Below, one piece after another: positions 60,218-64,000 of a stretch of DNA of 64,000 nucleotides. A program made the translations under genes and the position numbers. The notes under the pieces are model-generated. The model did no database searches, was not told where the DNA came from, and saw only the letters and a program-made list of their open reading frames with translations. Source of the DNA: M1-B18 sp048264125 (GTDB taxonomy: Bacteria > Bacillota > Clostridia > Peptostreptococcales > Natronincolaceae); NCBI GenBank assembly GCA_048264125.1, contig JBLXDM010000012.1, positions 91,474 to 155,473 on the forward strand. The letters are read 5' to 3'. The stretch's first letter is position 1. Every line of letters begins with the position of its first letter.

Positions 60218-60499
60218 TTATTTTCTTTTAGTAGTTTTTTCTGTATCATCATGGCCTCTATAAGTTCTTGTAAGTGCAAACTCACCTAACTTATGTCCAA
60301 CCATATCTTCAGTAACATACACAGGTACATGCTTTTTACCATCATGTACAGCTACTGTGTGCCCGATCATTTGTGGGAAAATAGTGGACGCTCTTGACCA
60401 AGTTTTGATAACTTTTTTCTCGTCCTTACTATTCATTTCCTCTATTTTTCTTAATAGTCCCTTATGAATAAAAGGTCCTTTTTTAAGAGATCTACTCAT
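60218..60499 (-). CDS. rpsS: 30S ribosomal protein S19
   Basis: 93 residues. MSRSLKKGPFIHKGLLRKIE and MVGHKLGEFALTRTYRGH are typical. Located in the 30S head. Confidence 0.97.
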   Translation of the reverse strand: MSRSLKKGPFIHKGLLRKIEEMNSKDEKKVIKTWSRASTIFPQMIGHTVAVHDGKKHVPVYVTEDMVGHKLGEFALTRTYRGHDDTEKTTKRK

Positions 60500-60554
60500 T
60501 TAAATTTCCTCCTTTCAGAAGCATACCAATTCTTTTATAAGCAACTTCCTGAAA

Positions 60555-61388
60555 CTATTTCTTCTTCTTTCTTGAAACAATAAACTTATTAGAAGCCTTC
60601 TTCTTGTCACGAGTTTTGTATCCAAGAGCTGGTTTACCCCAAGGAGTAACAGGATTAGGTCTACCTACAGGAGATCTACCTTCACCACCACCATGTGGAT
60701 GGTCATTCGGGTTCATTACGGAACCTCTGACGGTCGGTCTGATACCCATATGTCTTGTTCTACCTGCTTTACCTACTGAGATATTTTCGTGATCAAGGTT
60801 TCCAACTTGACCTACAGTTGCTTTACAGTTGATAGCAATGTATCTGATTTCACCTGATGGCATTCTTAAAAGAGCGTATTTCTCTTCCTTACCCATTAGC
60901 TGAGCTCCGTTACCGGCTGCTCTAGCAATTTGGCCACCCTTGCCAGGCTTCATCTCGATGTTGTGAACTACAGTACCAACTGGAATATTCTTTAATGGTA
61001 ATGCATTTCCAACCTTGATGTCGGCGTCAGGACCAGATATAACTACATCTCCAACCTTAAGACCATTAGGTGCTATGATATATCTCTTCTCGCCATCTAC
61101 GTAATGTAATAATGCAATATTAGCTGAACGATTAGGATCGTACTCGATGGATGCAACATTTGCTGTTATACCATCTTTATCTCTTTTGAAATCTATAATT
61201 CTATACTTTCTTTTAGCACCACCGCCACGATGACGAGTAGTGATTTTACCATGAGCATTTCTACCACCAGTTTTAGTTAGAGTTTCCAGCAAAGATCTTT
61301 CCGGTTCCACTTTTGTTATTTCTTCGAAAGTGGAAACAGTCATTTGCCTAAGGGCTGGTGAAGTAGGTTTAAATTTTTTAACACCCAT
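60555..61388 (-). CDS. rplB: 50S ribosomal protein L2
   Basis: 277 residues. GRNAHGKITTRHRGGGAKRK and VMNPNDHPHGGGEGRSPVGR, the latter with the conserved His near the peptidyl-transferase centre. Confidence 0.97.
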   Translation of the reverse strand: MGVKKFKPTSPALRQMTVSTFEEITKVEPERSLLETLTKTGGRNAHGKITTRHRGGGAKRKYRIIDFKRDKDGITANVASIEYDPNRSANIALLHYVDGEKRYIIAPNGLKVGDVVISGPDADIKVGNALPLKNIPVGTVVHNIEMKPGKGGQIARAAGNGAQLMGKEEKYALLRMPSGEIRYIAINCKATVGQVGNLDHENISVGKAGRTRHMGIRPTVRGSVMNPNDHPHGGGEGRSPVGRPNPVTPWGKPALGYKTRDKKKASNKFIVSRKKKK

Positions 61389-61421
61389 TATAATTTCCCT
61401 CCTTCATGATTCGAGTCTGGA

Positions 61422-61712
61422 CTACATACCCTCAAAGAATTCGATTTCTTTGCTGTTTGCAGTTAACTTCACTATGGCCTTTTTCCAGTCTGGACGCTTG
61501 CCTACGTTGGCACCCATTCTCTTATATTTACCAAGCATGTTGATTGTATTTACCTTATCTACCTTAACTCCGAAGATCTTCTCAACAGCCTTTTTAATTT
61601 CGGTCTTGTTTGCCTTTTTGCTAACAACGAAAGTGTATTTCTTGTCAGCCATGTCACTCATGCTTTGCTCTGTAACCATTGGTTTTATAATGATATCGTG
61701 TGGATTCACCAT
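61422..61712 (-). CDS. rplW: 50S ribosomal protein L23
   Basis: 96 residues. IIIKPMVTEQSMSDMADKKY and INMLGKYKRMGANVGKRPDW identify L23, the docking site for trigger factor and SRP. Overlaps rplD by one base. Confidence 0.97.
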   Translation of the reverse strand: MVNPHDIIIKPMVTEQSMSDMADKKYTFVVSKKANKTEIKKAVEKIFGVKVDKVNTINMLGKYKRMGANVGKRPDWKKAIVKLTANSKEIEFFEGM

Positions 61713-62335
61713 TATGCGTACACCTCCTCCACTTTTTCAACGGCAGCCTTAGTGATGATGAACTTATCATACTTAAGAATGTCGTACACATTTAATGTGC
61801 TTACTAAAGTGGTTTCAACACCTGGAATGTTATTAGCAGATTTAATTACTGCCTCATTCTTATCCGCCATTACGATTAATGCCTTGCTATCAACGCTTAA
61901 ATTCTTAAGAATATTCATCATATCCTTTGTCTTAGGTGTTGTTAGATTTAACTCGTCTAAAACTAAGAATTCGCTGTTGTTTACCTTTGAAGTAAGAGCA
62001 GATTTCATTGCTAATCTTCTAACCTTCTTAGGTAGTGTATATCTATAGTCTCTTGGCTTTGGTGCAAATATGATACCACCGCCAGCCCATAATGGTGAAC
62101 GGATTGTACCTGCACGAGCTCGACCAGTACCTTTTTGTCTCCAAGGCTTTCTTCCTCCACCTCTAACCTCTGATCTGGTTAAAGCGGATTGAGTTCCCTG
62201 TCTTTTATTAGCTAATTGGTTTTTTACAACCTCATAAAGTACGTGTTGATTTACTTCTACACCAAATATATTTTCATTTAATTCTAATTCGCTTACCTGT
62301 TGTCCTGAAACATTGTAAACCGCTACTTTAGGCAT
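61712..62335 (-). CDS. rplD: 50S ribosomal protein L4
   Basis: 207 residues. The tunnel loop GGGRKPWRQKGTGRARAGTI is intact. L4 is the usual autoregulator of S10 operons, although that mechanism is not shared by all Firmicutes. Confidence 0.97.
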   Translation of the reverse strand: MPKVAVYNVSGQQVSELELNENIFGVEVNQHVLYEVVKNQLANKRQGTQSALTRSEVRGGGRKPWRQKGTGRARAGTIRSPLWAGGGIIFAPKPRDYRYTLPKKVRRLAMKSALTSKVNNSEFLVLDELNLTTPKTKDMMNILKNLSVDSKALIVMADKNEAVIKSANNIPGVETTLVSTLNVYDILKYDKFIITKAAVEKVEEVYA

Positions 62336-62361
62336 TTTAAATCCTCCTTTCTACAGTTAGA

Positions 62362-62994
62362 TTATCTCCCCTGCTTAATTGTTTTCTTTATTGTTAATAG
62401 ACCCTTCTTTGGTCCCGGTACTGCACCCTTTACAAGCAACACATTTCTTTCAGTGTCTATCTTAATTACCTCAAGATTTTGAATGGTTACTTGCTCGTGG
62501 CCCATGTGTCCTGCCAAATTCTTACCCTTGAATACTCTACCAGGGGAAGTATTTGAACCCATTGAACCTGGTCTTCTGTGATATCTTGAACCGTGAGATT
62601 CTGGTCCCTTTTTTTGACCATGTCTCTTAATAACACCAGCAAAGCCTTTACCTTTTGAGATACCAGTAATATCTACCTTGTCTCCTTCAGTAAATAAGTC
62701 AGCTAAAACCTCTTGGCCTATTGTAAAGCTTCCAGCGTTTTCAACTCTGAACTCTTGAATAGCTTTTCTAGGTGTTACCCCTGCCTTGTCAAAGTGACCC
62801 TTTAAAGGCTTTGTTACGCTCTTAGTCTTAGCTAAGCCATAACCTATTTGTACTGCTTCGTAGCCATCTGTTTCTGTTGTTTTAACTTGTGTAACAACAT
62901 TAGATTCTACTTCAATAACCGTTACCGGTATCATCAAGCCTTCACTGCTGAAGATTTGAGTCATACCTACTTTTCTTCCTACTAAACCTTTCAT
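62362..62994 (-). CDS. rplC: 50S ribosomal protein L3
   Basis: 210 residues. MKGLVGRKVGMTQIFSSEGL and GSRYHRRPGSMGSNTSPGRV are typical. The 99-bp gap before it contains a hairpin (ACTAAGA/TCTTAGT) of unknown role. Confidence 0.97.
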   Translation of the reverse strand: MKGLVGRKVGMTQIFSSEGLMIPVTVIEVESNVVTQVKTTETDGYEAVQIGYGLAKTKSVTKPLKGHFDKAGVTPRKAIQEFRVENAGSFTIGQEVLADLFTEGDKVDITGISKGKGFAGVIKRHGQKKGPESHGSRYHRRPGSMGSNTSPGRVFKGKNLAGHMGHEQVTIQNLEVIKIDTERNVLLVKGAVPGPKKGLLTIKKTIKQGR

Positions 62995-63093
62995 ATTTAC
63001 ACCTCCTGATAATCTTACAGCGGATTATGCCTTGGCACAATCATACTAAGACTGGATGTATCAAACCATCACTCTATCTTAGTCATTACTGAT

Positions 63094-63408
63094 TTAAAGT
63101 TTAATTTCAATGTCAACACCAGCTGGTAAGTCAAGTCTCATTAATGAGTCAACCGTCTTAGGTGTTGGATTTAAGATGTCAATTAGTCTCTTGTGAGTTC
63201 TCATCTCAAATTGCTCTCTAGAATCCTTATACTTGTGCACTGCTCTTAAGATTGTAATAATTTGCTTCTCTGTTGGTAGAGGCACCGGTCCTGAAACCTC
63301 AGCTCCACTTTTCTTAGCAGTGTCTACAATTTTTTCAGCTGACTGATCTAGTACCTTGTGATCATACGCCTTTAATCTGATTCTGATTTTTTGATTTTTT
63401 GTAGCCAT
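63094..63408 (-). CDS. rpsJ: 30S ribosomal protein S10
   Basis: 104 residues. KIRIRLKAYDHKVLDQSAEK and PTPKTVDSLMRLDLPAGVDI identify S10 (NusE), also an antitermination factor. First gene of the S10 operon, with AAGGAGGGG upstream. Confidence 0.97.
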   Translation of the reverse strand: MATKNQKIRIRLKAYDHKVLDQSAEKIVDTAKKSGAEVSGPVPLPTEKQIITILRAVHKYKDSREQFEMRTHKRLIDILNPTPKTVDSLMRLDLPAGVDIEIKL

Positions 63409-63711
63409 TGTATTCCCCTCCTTCTCATCGCACGCGATTGTTTTACGTACGACTTAGATACTGATACACTGTTCCGGGTGTGTTGAGATTTTTTTGATAC
63501 ACATTTTGGAAATCCTACAATATTAAACTGATATTTCCTCCATGTGCTTCATAAAAACAAAACGCTTATCCCCTTTGAGTTAATGGGATGTTTTATAAGG
63601 AACAAAATGCATTCAAATATCTCGTCGCCCGATTCTTGATCCAGCAGTTCTCAGCGAAAATTTCCTAACTCAGCAACCTTTCGCGTCATCGCAACATAAA
63701 CACACTAGACT
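63409..63711 (-). promoter_or_regulatory. S10 operon leader
   Basis: About 300 nt of untranslated leader between the promoter and rpsJ. It contains pairing of the type AAAACATCCC with GGGGATAAGCGTTTT (63570-63610). Long r-protein leaders are usual, but I recognise no named motif. Confidence 0.55.
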
Positions 63712-63740
63712 AGTTTATATTAAATCCAGTGAAATATCAA
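63712..63740 (-). promoter_or_regulatory. Promoter of the S10 operon
   Basis: Minus-strand TTGATA (63735-63740), a 17-bp spacer and TAAACT (63712-63717), overlapping a TATAAA alternative. It lies between the tuf terminator and rpsJ. Confidence 0.7.
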
Positions 63741-63809
63741 GCTTTTTTTTACCTTTTTAATCGCTTTTTTTATTGATTTTATAAATATTTTAGAAGCATA
63801 AAGGCAAAT

Positions 63810-63839
63810 TTAGAAGAAGAGATAAAACTCTTCTTCTAA
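63810..63839 (-). terminator. Terminator of tuf
   Basis: A perfect 12-bp stem TTAGAAGAAGAG/CTCTTCTTCTAA with a 6-base loop, about 33 bp after the tuf stop. The following T-run is weak. Confidence 0.75.
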
Positions 63840-63871
63840 TTATGCCAAAGCTTTAATTGCTAATGCTTAAA

Positions 63872-64000
63872 TTATTCAATAATAGTAGCAACAACACCAG
63901 CGCCTACTGTTCTTCCACCCTCACGGATAGAGAATCTTATGCCTTCTTCAATAGCGATTGGGCTGATTAGCTCTATTGTCATTGTTACGTTATCTCCAGG
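63872..64000 (-). CDS. tuf: Elongation factor Tu, C-terminal end (partial)
   Basis: The last 42 codons are in the window: PGDNVTMTIELISPIAIEEG and IRFSIREGGRTVGAGVVATI, the invariant EF-Tu domain 3 end. The 5' part lies beyond the right edge. Position before rpsJ is standard. Confidence 0.97.
   Translation of the reverse strand, partial: PGDNVTMTIELISPIAIEEGIRFSIREGGRTVGAGVVATIIE

Noticed and set aside
60604..60792. Open frames on the plus strand within ribosomal genes
   Set aside because: These are mirror frames of highly conserved ribosomal genes with no ribosome sites.
1..64000. tRNA, rRNA or CRISPR arrays
   Set aside because: I saw no cloverleaf, rRNA signature or direct-repeat array on either strand, although a tool-based scan could catch what reading misses.

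Overview
The window reads as a chromosome segment of a low-GC, Gram-positive anaerobe of the class Clostridia. The right half carries the complete tuf/S10/spc/alpha ribosomal block in Firmicutes order, including a KOW-domain protein between infA and map and a zinc-binding S14, then EcfA1-EcfA2-EcfT, truA, rplM-rpsI and cwlD. Shine-Dalgarno sequences are strong almost everywhere, and TTG/GTG starts are common. Hybrid cluster protein suggests an anaerobe with nitrosative-stress defence. I cannot name the genus from sequence alone.

Region 1 (about 1-29,560) is an accessory element transcribed almost wholly leftward. From its right edge inward it holds a plasmid-type maintenance block (ParM-like actin, a small ParR-like partner, an iteron-rich spacer, a replication-initiator-like winged-helix protein and a zinc ribbon). 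Next is a conjugation locus resembling the tcp locus of Clostridium perfringens pCW3: a non-coding candidate oriT, a small basic protein in the TcpK position, a TcpM-like tyrosine recombinase, TcpA-like coupling ATPase, TcpC, TcpD, TcpE, a VirB4-like ATPase, a VirB6-like membrane protein and an M23 wall hydrolase. It then runs into a Tad/Flp (type IVc) pilus cluster (TadZ/CpaE, CpaF, TadB, TadC, a short pilin, two minor pilin-like proteins, CpaB). The left end has two copies of a 32-residue holin-like type I toxin with convergent antitoxin RNAs, an ORF6N/HTH pair between 72-bp direct repeats, an HD-GYP protein, an SLH-anchored wall protein and a giant secreted PKD/Ig-like protein that leaves the window. 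At the right edge an L,D-transpeptidase gene is cut off in mid-domain, so the element probably inserted there.

Region 2 (about 29,560-42,850) is ordinary chromosome: an ABC-F ATPase, a nitroreductase, a TRASH-like small protein, hcp, a MATE exporter, a YhfC-family protein, a DUF1648-type membrane protein with its GntR repressor and a palindromic operator, an Mrp/NBP35 ATPase, a divergent polysaccharide deacetylase, a holin-like membrane protein and cwlD. Between the last two lie a GC-rich, hairpin-dense element and a tight cluster of DnaA boxes.

Region 3 (about 42,850-64,000) is the translation block, all leftward, with a clear promoter/leader before rplM, a promoter and roughly 300-nt leader before rpsJ, terminators after rpsI, rplQ and tuf, and a 113-bp MITE-like inverted-repeat element between rplQ and ecfA1.

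The most unusual content is the joining of a tcp-type conjugation machine to a complete Tad pilus and large wall-anchored surface proteins, and the duplicated type I toxin-antitoxin cassette whose two RNAs begin with the same sequence.
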